Of a DNA stretch of 64,000 bases, positions 30,018 through 39,895 are shown one piece after another. The first letter of the stretch is position 1. Each line of letters starts with the position of its first letter. Under the pieces are notes generated by a model. That model did no database searches. It was not told the DNA's origin and was given only the letters and a program-made list of their open reading frames with translations. The position numbers were made by a program, and so were the translations under genes. Origin of the DNA: Marinifaba aquimaris (GTDB lineage: Bacteria > Pseudomonadota > Gammaproteobacteria > Enterobacterales > Alteromonadaceae); contig NZ_JABULX010000025.1 in assembly GCF_013328345.1 (NCBI RefSeq), positions 1 through 64,000 on the forward strand, given 5' to 3'.

Positions 30018-32822
30018 ATGCAAAACAGACAGCTTAAAGATTGGGTTTTATTACTGACTCTAGTGCCGACCTTAGTGATCACCAGCCTGATTGCCGGTTA
30101 TTTTACCGCGAGTCGCTATTTAGAGCTAGATAAGAGTATTGAGCAACAGGCAAAACAAATTATCGAGCCACTTGCTTTAGCTGTACAAGTGTATTTAAAA
30201 CAAGGCCAAGAAGCAGAGTTACTCAACCTGCTAAACCAAACTCAAGTTAAATTTAACCCACATATAAAAAGCATCGCTATTTATTCTGCCGATCACCGGC
30301 TCATTGCTACCAGCCATTATCAAAATTCGGTTAGCTTACTAAGAGCAAGTAGCGCAGATGGTTTGTTGCATTCAACCACAATCCAACACTTTGAAGAATT
30401 CAGTATTTTACGTACCCCGCTTTGGAATGAACTAATTGATGGCCCTGTTGGAGCGAATAAAAAACTCAACTACATTGCACTGCAATATCAAAATGCAGCG
30501 ATTCAAGACCAACAAAAATACCTATTCATAACCGCGTTTTTTATCTTGATGCTTTCAGGCCTAGCCTGCTTGGGCTTTTGCGTAGTGGTGATCAAAAAAG
30601 TAACCACTCCTGTTAACGAGATGATCATGGCGGTAAAGACCATTGAAAAAGGTCGAGGAAATCCACTCATTCGAAAACAATATTTAGGTGAGTTAGATGC
30701 ATTAAGGCAAGGCATTGGCGATTTGGCCAGTGTACTTTCACAAAGTCAGGATGATCTTCAGCTTAGTATTGATCAAGCAACAGCGGATTTGAGGCAGACA
30801 CTTGAGCAAATCGAAATTCAAAACGTTGAACTCGATATTGCAAAGCGACGTGCAATGGAAGCCAACCGAATCAAATCGGAGTTTTTGGCTAACATGAGTC
30901 ATGAACTAAGAACGCCATTAAATGGTGTAATTGGTTTTACTCGCCAGCTCCTTAAGACACCGTTAAATGCCAATCAAACCGATTACCTACAAACCATTGA
31001 AAGCTCAGCTAATAACTTACTATTGATTATCAATGATATTTTAGACTTCTCTAAGCTTGAAGCTGGCCGTATGACCATAGAGAAGATCCCTTATTCACTT
31101 CGTGATTGTATTGAGGAAACCTACTGCTTATTGGCGCCGGGGGCACACGAAAAAGGCCTGACCATTTCGCTTAAAATCGAAAAAACGACGCCTGACAACC
31201 TAGTTGGCGATGCAATGCGCATCCAACAAGTACTCACCAATTTAATCGGTAATGCAATCAAGTTTACTGAGCGAGGCTCAATCTGTATCGATGTCAGCCC
31301 TATCGACTCGGCTTATCAACAAGCGGGGATTAAAATTGATGTCAAAGATACTGGTATTGGCATTTCAGCTGATCAGCAAAACTCACTATTCCAAGCCTTC
31401 GGCCAAGGGGATTCCAGTATCACTCGACGTTATGGTGGTACAGGTTTAGGTTTAGTTATCTCTAAACGCCTAGCTAAAGAAATGGACGGTGACATCAAGG
31501 TCAATAGTGAGAAAGCCCAAGGTTCGATATTCAGTTTCAGCTTTAAAAATGAAATTAACCCCGTTCCTATAGCTAGCTCGATAACAGGCTTGTCATTACC
31601 AAACCAATTGCAAAATAAGAATGTGGTGATTTTTGATAGCTTCATCCACTCTCGAATTGCCATAGCCGAAATGCTATCTGATTGGAACTTGAATGTTTGT
31701 TACTACCCAATAAGCCATCACGATACTCCACTAGCGTTATCAACTTATGACTTTGCCATCATTAACTTGAACAGCAATAAAAGCGCTGATGCATCGCCTG
31801 AGTTAATCCAGGTTATTGAAAAAATTGAGAAAATCACTCATCAAATTCGTTTTATTTGTAATGATAAAAACCACCCTGTTTTTAACCATTACCCGCAAGT
31901 CATTCAGATTTCACAACCTGTGACGCGATCGAAACTCGCCCAATTACTATCATCGAACAACCCAGTTGTTCCACAAAACACGCAAGCGTCAGTGCTCAAC
32001 GCCAATAACGAGCAACTACAAGAGAACGCAAAACAGGTTAAATCAAACAAACATAATCGCTTCTTATTAGTAGATGACAACAGCGCTAACCTGAAATTAC
32101 TAAAAGCTTTAGTTGAAAATGAATCAACCCAAATTAGCCTAGCTGAAGATGGCTTACAAGCCTATGAAATGGCGCAATACCAAGATTTTGACGCCATTTT
32201 AATGGATATCCAAATGCCAATAATGGATGGTTTAACGGCTTGTCAAAAAATAAAACAAATGGGGAAAAATACGGACACGCCCATTTTTGCAGTCACCGCC
32301 CATGCTTCAAAAAGTGAAAAGGAGCGGATTATGCAATTAGGCTTTAACGCATACCTAACCAAGCCCATTGATGAAGAAAAGCTGCATCAAATGCTAGCTA
32401 ATCACTTAAGCGGCTACACAAAAAATGAAGCCGTGGTAGAGTCTCAAATAGAGACTAAGCAGGCGGAGCCTAAAACGGAATCAACGCTTAGTATTATTGA
32501 CTGGGATTTGGCGTTAAAAAGAGCAAATAACAAACCAGAGCTAGCTTTAGAAATGATCACTATGCTGCTCGATTCATTAGATCACTCAGAACAGGCCATC
32601 GAACTGGCGCTAAAAGAACAAAACGTAGATGATTTAATTCAAGCCGTACACAAACTTCACGGAGCGAGCTGCTATTCAGGCATACCCAAAATACAAAAGT
32701 GTTGCCATGAGATCGAAGCAAGCCTCAAGCAAAACGGTCAAATTGCCGATATAGAACCCGAGTGTTTCGAATTATTGGATTTACTTCCACAACTAAAACA
32801 AGAAGCTCGAACACTTTTATAA
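30018..32822 (+). CDS. barA: Hybrid sensor histidine kinase BarA
   Basis: BarA is the membrane sensor that phosphorylates the response regulator UvrY/GacA/VarA and thereby controls Csr small RNAs. The 934-residue protein has two membrane helices (about 10-30 and 168-192) around a periplasmic sensor. HAMP (about 190-245) and HisKA with FLANMSHELRTPLNG (His near 295) follow, then HATPase with GTGLGL. Next come a receiver-like segment lacking a clear phospho-Asp (about 535-640), a true receiver with LLVDDN and DAILMDIQMP (about 677-795), and an Hpt domain (HKLHGASCY, about 870). It lies divergent from rlmD, as in E. coli. Confidence 0.95.
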   Translation: MQNRQLKDWVLLLTLVPTLVITSLIAGYFTASRYLELDKSIEQQAKQIIEPLALAVQVYLKQGQEAELLNLLNQTQVKFNPHIKSIAIYSADHRLIATSHYQNSVSLLRASSADGLLHSTTIQHFEEFSILRTPLWNELIDGPVGANKKLNYIALQYQNAAIQDQQKYLFITAFFILMLSGLACLGFCVVVIKKVTTPVNEMIMAVKTIEKGRGNPLIRKQYLGELDALRQGIGDLASVLSQSQDDLQLSIDQATADLRQTLEQIEIQNVELDIAKRRAMEANRIKSEFLANMSHELRTPLNGVIGFTRQLLKTPLNANQTDYLQTIESSANNLLLIINDILDFSKLEAGRMTIEKIPYSLRDCIEETYCLLAPGAHEKGLTISLKIEKTTPDNLVGDAMRIQQVLTNLIGNAIKFTERGSICIDVSPIDSAYQQAGIKIDVKDTGIGISADQQNSLFQAFGQGDSSITRRYGGTGLGLVISKRLAKEMDGDIKVNSEKAQGSIFSFSFKNEINPVPIASSITGLSLPNQLQNKNVVIFDSFIHSRIAIAEMLSDWNLNVCYYPISHHDTPLALSTYDFAIINLNSNKSADASPELIQVIEKIEKITHQIRFICNDKNHPVFNHYPQVIQISQPVTRSKLAQLLSSNNPVVPQNTQASVLNANNEQLQENAKQVKSNKHNRFLLVDDNSANLKLLKALVENESTQISLAEDGLQAYEMAQYQDFDAILMDIQMPIMDGLTACQKIKQMGKNTDTPIFAVTAHASKSEKERIMQLGFNAYLTKPIDEEKLHQMLANHLSGYTKNEAVVESQIETKQAEPKTESTLSIIDWDLALKRANNKPELALEMITMLLDSLDHSEQAIELALKEQNVDDLIQAVHKLHGASCYSGIPKIQKCCHEIEASLKQNGQIADIEPECFELLDLLPQLKQEARTLL

Positions 32823-32968
32823 AAACAACAATTCTTTAACCGTTCAATAGAGCAGTAACATTTTGAATACAAATATACCCTTTTTCGTCTATATTTTTCC
32901 CTAAACATGTATAACAATTAAAAGCAAACGACCAAATACACTTTCCAATTGTTAAGAAACCTTAACTT

Positions 32969-34036
32969 GTGAAAAGTAACTCATTTAAAATTTATGAAAG
33001 ATGTGACCTGAAAACCATGAATCAGCTTGAACAAATTGCTAAGAAAATTAAAGGGAAGCAAATAATTAGCTATGATTTGGATTATTTTATCGATTCTGCC
33101 TACAACCTCGAAGACTGCGTGGACTTTCTACCAAAATTTGACCAGCCATATGCAGGTAGCCCAGAGCAGAAATACGAACACGTTTTCGATCGCTCATTAA
33201 AATTGGTACCCGGAGCCGCGATATTTGCTTGCCACGAAGAGCTGCCCAATATGGTTACCGAAAAGAAAACTAAGTCAAAAGTGTTTGTTTTGACCTATCA
33301 CACTAACTTAAACAGCTACAACCTCAGCCATAAAAATCAAAACTTGAGAAATAAACTTAGCTTTTCGGGCATCTGCTCAGAGCAACCTGAAATTTTAAGC
33401 ACAGAAGCTGGAATTCAAAAAAATGTAGTGTTAGTAATGAACGAAGAAGGCTTAAATAACCTCGCTAAGTTAACTAACTTTCCTGAGCAAAAAGTCCAAC
33501 ACCTGCTAAAAATGCTAGATAGGCATAAATATTTTTTCCACCAATACTCGATCCCACTGACATTTAAGACTCGATTCGATGAGCTGATCAAATTGATCAA
33601 ACCCAATACAACACCCAACTTGTTGGTGTTAAGTGCCAACTTCTTCAGTTTAATTTCTGAAGCATTTGATTTACTCAGTAATAGCGATATCGATAAAGAG
33701 CAAGCCAGTGCAATAAGAAGTGCGAACTTAGCGATGAGTGCAAAAACCTTCATTGATGATTACGCTAATATGGTGAAAAACGCGCAACAGCTTGCTGAAA
33801 TGCTCAATACGAGTGTATCAACTTTACAGCGCCAATTTAAGGCGGCCTATAACACATCAATTGGCCAATATATCAAAGAAGCGAGATTAGAAACGGCCAG
33901 TGATTTGTTAAAGCAAGATATGAGTATCGATGAAGTCAGCCAGTTACTAGGTTACAGCTATCGCAGTGCTTTTGAGCGCGCCTATAAAAATTATTTTGGT
34001 GTATCACCAGGTAAAGTAAGTTCAAATTCTCTGTAA
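32969..34036 (+). CDS. AraC-family transcriptional regulator
   Basis: This 355-residue regulator has a C-terminal AraC double helix-turn-helix (about 260-350). It includes AEMLNTSVSTLQRQFKAAY and the second-motif region SIDEVSQLLGYSYRSAFERAYKNYFGVSP. The long N-terminal region (about 1-250) shows no recognised sensor domain. The start is uncertain. GTG at 32969 gives the full length, and an in-frame ATG at 33017 would shorten it by 16 residues. It follows barA in the same direction but with a 146-bp gap. Its target and ligand are unknown. Confidence 0.85.
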   Translation: MKSNSFKIYERCDLKTMNQLEQIAKKIKGKQIISYDLDYFIDSAYNLEDCVDFLPKFDQPYAGSPEQKYEHVFDRSLKLVPGAAIFACHEELPNMVTEKKTKSKVFVLTYHTNLNSYNLSHKNQNLRNKLSFSGICSEQPEILSTEAGIQKNVVLVMNEEGLNNLAKLTNFPEQKVQHLLKMLDRHKYFFHQYSIPLTFKTRFDELIKLIKPNTTPNLLVLSANFFSLISEAFDLLSNSDIDKEQASAIRSANLAMSAKTFIDDYANMVKNAQQLAEMLNTSVSTLQRQFKAAYNTSIGQYIKEARLETASDLLKQDMSIDEVSQLLGYSYRSAFERAYKNYFGVSPGKVSSNSL

Positions 34037-34037
34037 T

Positions 34038-34067
34038 AAAAAAATCCAGCATTACGCTGGATTTTTT
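34038..34067. terminator. Bidirectional terminator after the AraC-type gene
   Basis: A-run, AATCCAGC-attac-GCTGGATT stem, T6. It lies between the convergent AraC-type gene and the ABC permease gene. Confidence 0.9.
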
Positions 34068-34069
34068 CT

Positions 34070-36589
34070 TTAAGACGCCGTTGCTACCCTTTGATGATAG
34101 TTTTGATTGACTAAACCTCGACAACTTAAATAACCAAGAATTGCCAATAACACCGCACTAATAATTGGTGTATACAACCAATAAGCTAAATGCCAACTCC
34201 AAGTCATTTGCAATACATGTGTTTGTAATGCCCATAGTGCAAGTTCACTGCTGGCTGTTGCAAATAGTCCCGCTAATGCTCCTAGTAGTGCAAATTCAAA
34301 AATAGTACTGCGTTTAATCACTTTTGATTTAGCCCCCAAACATGTCAGAACATGGAACTCTTTAGCTCGTTCTGCCAAGCTTGCTTGAATCTGAGTAGCG
34401 AGTACTAAACTAGCCGCCAAGATAACGAGGTAAAAGATAAATTCCACAGCAAGTGCAGCTTGCTGAGAAATCGTTCTGACCTGCTCCAACATCGCTCTAA
34501 CATCGATAATTCGCGCACTTGGGTATTGCTGCATGACTTGGTTTAACTCTGCCTGTTTATCTATCGGCAAGTGGAAGCTTGCGATATAGCTTGTCGGTAT
34601 ATTGGAAAATACCTGAGGAGATACAATAATGAAAAAGTTAGCATTGAATGTTTGCCAGTTTACTTTTCGAATACTGCTTACCCTAGCTAAATAAACCTGC
34701 CCTGAAAAATCAAAGGCTAATGTATCGCCTAATTTGATATTCATACGCTTAGCTAACTTTTCTTCGATTGAAGCCAATGGCAAATCGTTATCTTCACTAA
34801 ACCACTGCCCCTCTACAATCGTATTTTCTTTTGGCAGTATCAGTGTTGAGGTTAAGTTTAATTCTCTACCAATGGCCGAGCGTTGCTCTTCTTCTTCCTT
34901 AGTTTGCTGCGAATCATCAAGTAACTTGTCTTGTAACGTTTCATTGTTAACCGAAACTAGACGACTGCGATAAATTGGGTATAAATCACCCAATTCAACG
35001 CCTTTAGTTTTGAACTGTTCGGCGAAGTCATCTTTTTGATGATGCGCTAAATTAGCGACAAAATAGTTCGGTGTACCTGGTTTTAGCTGAGCTAGCCATT
35101 GTTCAAACAAATCACCTTTCAGTAACAATGCAATCAACATTAATTGTATGGCTAAAGTAAAAGCGACTAACGCAAAGCTATTAGCTTGCGATCGTTGATG
35201 CAATCGAGCGATAGCTAGTTTTAAAGCACCACCTTTGACAAAGCTCAATCGCCTTAATAACTTTAACCCAGCAAGTGCAATCACGTATAAAACAGCGGCA
35301 GTACCCGCTGATGAAACAAATAAAATACAAGCGAGCTTAAAATCTTGGCTGTACAACCACATCAACCCCCATATCACCAATGCAGTGGAGCTTACTTGTA
35401 CAAACATTTTTAATTTTTGACCCGATAATTGCTGACGCAGTATCCGAAGGGGCGGGATAGTAAATAATCGGAACAAAGGTAGCATCAAGAAAAAGCCACC
35501 ACATAACAAGCCAGTAGCTATGGCCAAGATCCAAGGTTTAGCACTCGTTTCAGGCAGATTATTGGGCAGTACATCAGCAAGAAAATAAAATACCCCTGCC
35601 TGAGCAATTAAGCCAACTAGCAAACCGGCCAAAATACCCACCACTAAAATCAAACTCGCTTGTGTGATAAATATCTTTTTAATTTGTTGGCTTTGCGCGC
35701 CAAAGGTTTTCAAAATAGCAACAAGGTCATAATGTCTTTGGGCATATCTTTTTGCTGCAACTCCAATAGCGGTTGCAGCTAACACAACACTAAGCAAACT
35801 GGCCAATAAGAAGTAACGCTGAGCGCGTGCCAATGAGGCACCAACAGGGCTATTATCTTCTTCGACAGTATACCAACTGAATTGATCAACATTGAGCTGA
35901 GGCTTAAGCCAGTCGTAATAGCGATTGAGCTCATCCGATGTACCGGCAATGTAGTCTCGATAGTTAACTCGAGAACCAGGCTGAATAATATTTGTGCTTG
36001 GTACGTCTGTAACGTGCATCAATACTTCGGGAGATTGGCCAAACACACTTAAGGTTTTATCAGGCGATGCCGCCAGAATACGACTCGCGATAAACTCACT
36101 GTCACCAATTTCAACAATATCACCGAGTGATAAATTGAGCTGTTGAAAAAGCTTAGCTTCTAGCCAAACCTCTCCGGGTTTAAGTTTGTCTCGGGTTGAG
36201 AAAGGCTCAGAAAAAACAGTATCCGCGAGTAAAACGTCACCTTTTAACGGATATAAATCATCAATGGCTTTAATTGAAGCAAGCTTTAATTCCCCATCGA
36301 AGTAAATCATTGAGCTGAACCGAATTTGTTCAGAATGCGTTAACTTAAATTGCGTCTCTGCTTTTAATGAATCAGGGATAGGTCTTGATGAAGAGAGTAC
36401 TCTATCGGCAGCTAAAAACTGGCTGCTTTGTTCAACCAGCGCCAAACGCACTTTTTCACTGAATAATGTCAGAGAAAATACCGATGCGACCGCCAGTAAA
36501 ATAGAGGCTAATATTAAATTTAACTCGCCTTTTTTTGCTTCGCGAAGCAAAAACCTAAATGCCATTTTAAACCAAGGGGTTGTAGTCAT
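34070..36589 (-). CDS. ABC transporter permease, FtsX-like (YbbP family)
   Basis: This 839-residue inner-membrane protein has the YbbP/FtsX-like layout: an N-terminal helix, a large periplasmic part (about 45-250), a four-helix block, further helices and a C-terminal FtsX block ending near the stop. The start MTTTPWFK, 7 bp after the ATPase stop, is preferred over an ATG 42 bp further upstream that would overlap the ATPase gene. With the adjacent ATPase it forms an ABC transporter often placed beside tesA. Related systems are linked to lipid or lysophospholipid handling, but the substrate is not established. Confidence 0.88.
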   Translation of the reverse strand: MTTTPWFKMAFRFLLREAKKGELNLILASILLAVASVFSLTLFSEKVRLALVEQSSQFLAADRVLSSSRPIPDSLKAETQFKLTHSEQIRFSSMIYFDGELKLASIKAIDDLYPLKGDVLLADTVFSEPFSTRDKLKPGEVWLEAKLFQQLNLSLGDIVEIGDSEFIASRILAASPDKTLSVFGQSPEVLMHVTDVPSTNIIQPGSRVNYRDYIAGTSDELNRYYDWLKPQLNVDQFSWYTVEEDNSPVGASLARAQRYFLLASLLSVVLAATAIGVAAKRYAQRHYDLVAILKTFGAQSQQIKKIFITQASLILVVGILAGLLVGLIAQAGVFYFLADVLPNNLPETSAKPWILAIATGLLCGGFFLMLPLFRLFTIPPLRILRQQLSGQKLKMFVQVSSTALVIWGLMWLYSQDFKLACILFVSSAGTAAVLYVIALAGLKLLRRLSFVKGGALKLAIARLHQRSQANSFALVAFTLAIQLMLIALLLKGDLFEQWLAQLKPGTPNYFVANLAHHQKDDFAEQFKTKGVELGDLYPIYRSRLVSVNNETLQDKLLDDSQQTKEEEEQRSAIGRELNLTSTLILPKENTIVEGQWFSEDNDLPLASIEEKLAKRMNIKLGDTLAFDFSGQVYLARVSSIRKVNWQTFNANFFIIVSPQVFSNIPTSYIASFHLPIDKQAELNQVMQQYPSARIIDVRAMLEQVRTISQQAALAVEFIFYLVILAASLVLATQIQASLAERAKEFHVLTCLGAKSKVIKRSTIFEFALLGALAGLFATASSELALWALQTHVLQMTWSWHLAYWLYTPIISAVLLAILGYLSCRGLVNQNYHQRVATAS

Positions 36590-36596
36590 TTTACTC

Positions 36597-37322
36597 TTAC
36601 CCTCGGTTCGATTTTGAAGGCTTGTCACCATTGATTGCTTCAGCTATCACACCGCCGTGAATATGTAATTTACGGGCACATAAATCAGCTAATTTGAGGT
36701 CGTGTGTTACTAATACGAGCGTCGTTCCAAACTCTTTGTTTAAATCAAACAATAGGTTTTGTACCTTTTTACCATTTTCTAGGTCTAGGTTACCTGTCGG
36801 CTCATCAGCAAATAAAATGTCTGGTTTGCATGCAAATGCTCTGGCAATTGCCACGCGTTGTTGTTCACCACCAGATAGTTGGTTAGGAAAGTGCGACAGT
36901 CGATTGTTTAACCCCACTGAATCAAGTAACGCCTTAGCTTGCTCGGTTGCATTATCGATTCCCGCTAACTCCATAGGCAGTGTCACATTCTCAAGTGCCG
37001 TTAAACTCTGAACTAGCATAAAAGATTGGAAAATAAAGCCAATGTGCTGAGCCCTAACTTGTGCTCGCTGATCTTCCGACATTTTGTGTATCGGATTTGA
37101 AGCGAGATATATCTCCCCTTCACTTGGTAAATCCAACCCAGCAAGCAAACTGAGTAATGTTGATTTACCTGAGCCTGAAGCCCCCAAAATAGCTAAGGTT
37201 TCTTTAGGATAAATAGCAAAGCTTGCAGGGCGTAAGATGTTGAGTTCTTCATCATTTAGCTTTACTGTCTTAGCAACTTGTTTGACTTCAATAACGGGCA
37301 GATTAGCTGGTACAAATGTCAT
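36597..37322 (-). CDS. ybbA: ABC transporter ATP-binding protein (YbbA family)
   Basis: This 241-residue ATPase of the LolD/MacB type has Walker A GASGSGKST (about 48-56), the signature LSGGEQQRVAIARA and Walker B DILFADEPTGNLD. It pairs with the following FtsX-like permease (7-bp gap). Its start codon overlaps the start codon of the divergent tesA by 2 bp (CATG), so each promoter must lie inside the other gene or very close to the junction. The ybbA-tesA divergent pair is conserved in gammaproteobacteria. Confidence 0.93.
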   Translation of the reverse strand: MTFVPANLPVIEVKQVAKTVKLNDEELNILRPASFAIYPKETLAILGASGSGKSTLLSLLAGLDLPSEGEIYLASNPIHKMSEDQRAQVRAQHIGFIFQSFMLVQSLTALENVTLPMELAGIDNATEQAKALLDSVGLNNRLSHFPNQLSGGEQQRVAIARAFACKPDILFADEPTGNLDLENGKKVQNLLFDLNKEFGTTLVLVTHDLKLADLCARKLHIHGGVIAEAINGDKPSKSNRG

Positions 37323-37971
37323 GAAACACCTTTATTCAAGATTTATTACTGCATTTTTTATGTTAGTAACCTTTTCTACTCATAGCGTACAGCCAGAAAC
37401 GACTAAAGAAAAACTTTTAGTGTTAGGTGACAGCTTAAGTGCCGCCTACGGTATGCAAGCTGACCAGGGCTGGGTAAGTTTGCTATCTAAAAAATGGCAA
37501 ACTGCAAGTCATGCAATTGAAGTTGTCAACGCCAGTGTGAGTGGTGAAACAACAACAGGCGCACTCGCTCGTTTACCCGATATTTTACGTCAGCACCAAC
37601 CTGACTGGATCATCATTGAGCTAGGAGGTAATGATGGCTTACAAGGTAAATCAATTAAACAACTGAAACAAAACTTAACGCAGCTCGTTGAGGTTAGCCA
37701 AAAAATGGGGGCGAGTCCTATTTTATTTGAAATTCAGATCCCTCCCAACTACGGCAAGCGTTATACCCAAGCTTTTACCGCCAGCTTCAGCCAAGTAGCG
37801 AATGAAAAAGCGATACCATTAGTACCTTTTTTCCTTTCAGATATCGCGATTAAACCTGAATTGATGCAAAAAGATGGTATACACCCTAATGAAAAGGCTC
37901 AACCTGAAATAGCAGATAAGCTTAGTGAGGTACTTCTTGAATTATTGGGTATTAAGAAAAACGCTAGTTAA
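37321..37971 (+). CDS. tesA: TesA-type lysophospholipase/thioesterase (SGNH hydrolase)
   Basis: This 216-residue periplasmic esterase has an N-terminal signal peptide (about 1-22), the SGNH block I motif VLGDSLSAAYG (nucleophile Ser), NASVSGETTTG, block III GGNDGL and the catalytic D-x-x-H in DGIHPNE. TesA hydrolyses acyl-CoA thioesters and lysophospholipids. The start chosen gives the signal peptide directly at the N terminus. A longer reading starting at 37237 would bury it inside a non-homologous extension overlapping ybbA. Confidence 0.93.
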   Translation: MKHLYSRFITAFFMLVTFSTHSVQPETTKEKLLVLGDSLSAAYGMQADQGWVSLLSKKWQTASHAIEVVNASVSGETTTGALARLPDILRQHQPDWIIIELGGNDGLQGKSIKQLKQNLTQLVEVSQKMGASPILFEIQIPPNYGKRYTQAFTASFSQVANEKAIPLVPFFLSDIAIKPELMQKDGIHPNEKAQPEIADKLSEVLLELLGIKKNAS

Positions 37972-37994
37972 CCTAGTTACTTCCTTTCAGACAC

Positions 37995-38025
37995 AAAAAA
38001 GCCAATCCGAAGATTGGCTTTTTTT
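37995..38025. terminator. Bidirectional terminator between tesA and asd
   Basis: A6-GCCAATC-loop-GATTGGC-T7 lies between two convergent genes. Confidence 0.9.
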
Positions 38026-38045
38026 ATTGTCAAAGACAGTTCGTA

Positions 38046-39158
38046 TTAGTCTTCTAATAAGATGCGTAACATGCGACGTAATGGCTCTGCTGCACCCCAT
38101 AATAATTGGTCACCAACAGAGAAAGCTGATAAGTACTCAGGACCCATTCCCATTTTACGTAAACGACCTACAGGCACATCTAAAGTTCCTGTAACAGCAG
38201 CTGGTGATAACTGGTTAATCGTTGCTTCTTTTTCGTTAGGCACCACTTTAGCCCACTGATTATGCTTAGCTAACATATCAGTGATCTCATCCATTGGGAT
38301 GTCTTGCTTTAATTTAATCGTGAAAGCTTGTGAGTGACAACGCATTGTACCAATACGTACACATAAACCTTCAACCGGGATCACAATACCATCGTGACCT
38401 AAAATTTTGTTTGTTTCTGCGCCAGCTTTCCACTCTTCACGCGATTGACCATTACCTAAATCAGAATCAATCCAAGGGATTAAGCTACCAGCTAATGGCA
38501 CAACAAAGTTGTCTTTTGGCATACCATCGCTGTTAAGTGTTGTTGTGATCTTACGGTCGATATCTAAGATAGCGCTAGCAGGGTTAGCTAACTCATCTGC
38601 TACAGAGTCACGTAAGTAACCCATGCCAGAGATAAGCTCACGCATATGCTTAGCACCGCCACCAGAGGCAGCTTGGTAAGTCATAGATGAAATCCAATCG
38701 ATAGCATTATTTTCGAATAAGCCACCTAAACCCATCATCATCAAACTAACAGTACAGTTACCACCGACAAAGTTCTTAACACCTTTAGCTAAACCGTCTT
38801 TGATAACATTGCTATTAACTGGGTCTAAAATAATTAACGCGTCATCGTCCATACGAAGTGAACTTGCAGCATCAATCCAGTAACCATCCCAGCCTGAAGC
38901 ACGTAATTCAGGGAAAACAGCCTTAGTATAGTCGCCGCCTTGACAAGAGATAATGACATCCATTTTCTTCAGTTCATTGATGTCTTTAGCATCAAGTAAG
39001 ACACCTGCGTCTTTACCGAAGTTAGGAGCAGCTTGACCTGCTTGTGATGTAGTGAAGAATACTGGCTCGATTAAGTCGAAGTCTTTTTCTTCAACCATAC
39101 GATCCATTAGCACAGAACCAACCATGCCACGCCAGCCAACTAAACCAACCTTTTTCAT
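38046..39158 (-). CDS. asd: Aspartate-semialdehyde dehydrogenase
   Basis: Asd reduces aspartyl phosphate to the semialdehyde, the branch point to lysine, diaminopimelate, methionine and threonine. The 370-residue protein has the NADP-binding [12 protein letters not shown] at its N terminus and the active-site Cys in [16 protein letters not shown] (about 130-145). A downstream catalytic His region includes [12 protein letters not shown]. It matches the longer E. coli-type form and has its own 139-bp upstream gap. Confidence 0.97.
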   Translation of the reverse strand: MKKVGLVGWRGMVGSVLMDRMVEEKDFDLIEPVFFTTSQAGQAAPNFGKDAGVLLDAKDINELKKMDVIISCQGGDYTKAVFPELRASGWDGYWIDAASSLRMDDDALIILDPVNSNVIKDGLAKGVKNFVGGNCTVSLMMMGLGGLFENNAIDWISSMTYQAASGGGAKHMRELISGMGYLRDSVADELANPASAILDIDRKITTTLNSDGMPKDNFVVPLAGSLIPWIDSDLGNGQSREEWKAGAETNKILGHDGIVIPVEGLCVRIGTMRCHSQAFTIKLKQDIPMDEITDMLAKHNQWAKVVPNEKEATINQLSPAAVTGTLDVPVGRLRKMGMGPEYLSAFSVGDQLLWGAAEPLRRMLRILLED

Positions 39159-39297
39159 TTCTCTTCCTCAAGCTTTATAGCGATTATTATTCTTAGCTAG
39201 TTGAGCAAATAAACTCTACTCAAACTAGTGGTATTCGTTTAATAGCCAAGGATTATAGGGGAATTAACAAGTCTGTGCTATGCCTGTTTGCTAGTAC

Positions 39298-39822
39298 TTA
39301 TAACTGGCCGTTTTGCATTTTTTCTAACCAAACCGATTCGGCCATGATATCGGCGTTTGATTCAATTCGATCTAACCAAGTTTTGCCAATCAAGTGATCA
39401 AATTCATGCAAGAAGATACGTGCAAGGAAGCCAAACCATTCAGCTAGATGTACATGGCCTTTAATGTCTTGATAGCTGATTTTCACCTGAGTTTGACGAG
39501 ATACCAAACCTCGAATGCCTGGTACACTTAAACACCCTTCCCAAGCTTTTTCTGTTGCCCCAGAAAGCTCAAGAATCTTTGGGTTAATCATCAACAGTGG
39601 CTCCATATTTGGTGCATCTGGATATCTAGGGTTAGACTTTGAAGCTATGTACATAATAGCTCTGTGATCAAAAACTTGAGGAGCGGCTATCCCAATACCA
39701 TTCGCTTCAAGCATTGTCTGCAGTAAACTTTCACTAAAAGAGATTAGTGACTTATCCGTAAAATCAGTCACTTCTTGAGCAGGCGTTTTTAAAACTTGCT
39801 CGCCTACTTGGGCTATTTTCAT
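39298..39822 (-). CDS. def: Peptide deformylase
   Basis: Deformylase removes the N-formyl group from nascent proteins. The 174-residue protein has all three motifs: GIGIAAPQV, EGCLSVPG with the metal-binding Cys, and the HEFDH zinc/iron site. It lacks the usual fmt partner nearby, so it may be a second deformylase copy of the chromosome. A terminator at 39843-39870 separates it from pilU. Confidence 0.93.
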   Translation of the reverse strand: MKIAQVGEQVLKTPAQEVTDFTDKSLISFSESLLQTMLEANGIGIAAPQVFDHRAIMYIASKSNPRYPDAPNMEPLLMINPKILELSGATEKAWEGCLSVPGIRGLVSRQTQVKISYQDIKGHVHLAEWFGFLARIFLHEFDHLIGKTWLDRIESNADIMAESVWLEKMQNGQL

Positions 39823-39842
39823 TTATAAACAAACCTTCAAAT

Positions 39843-39870
39843 AAAAAAGCGCACCTAAATGTGCGCTTTT
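39843..39870 (-). terminator. Terminator after pilU
   Basis: A perfect 10-bp stem AAAAGCGCAC/GTGCGCTTTT with an A run giving a U tract on the minus strand, 26 bp after the pilU stop. Confidence 0.88.
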
Positions 39871-39895
39871 AAAAAAATCATGATGTTTAGTCGAA

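Noticed and set aside
37237-37320. A longer N terminus for TesA
   Set aside because: It overlaps ybbA and would place the signal peptide inside the protein.
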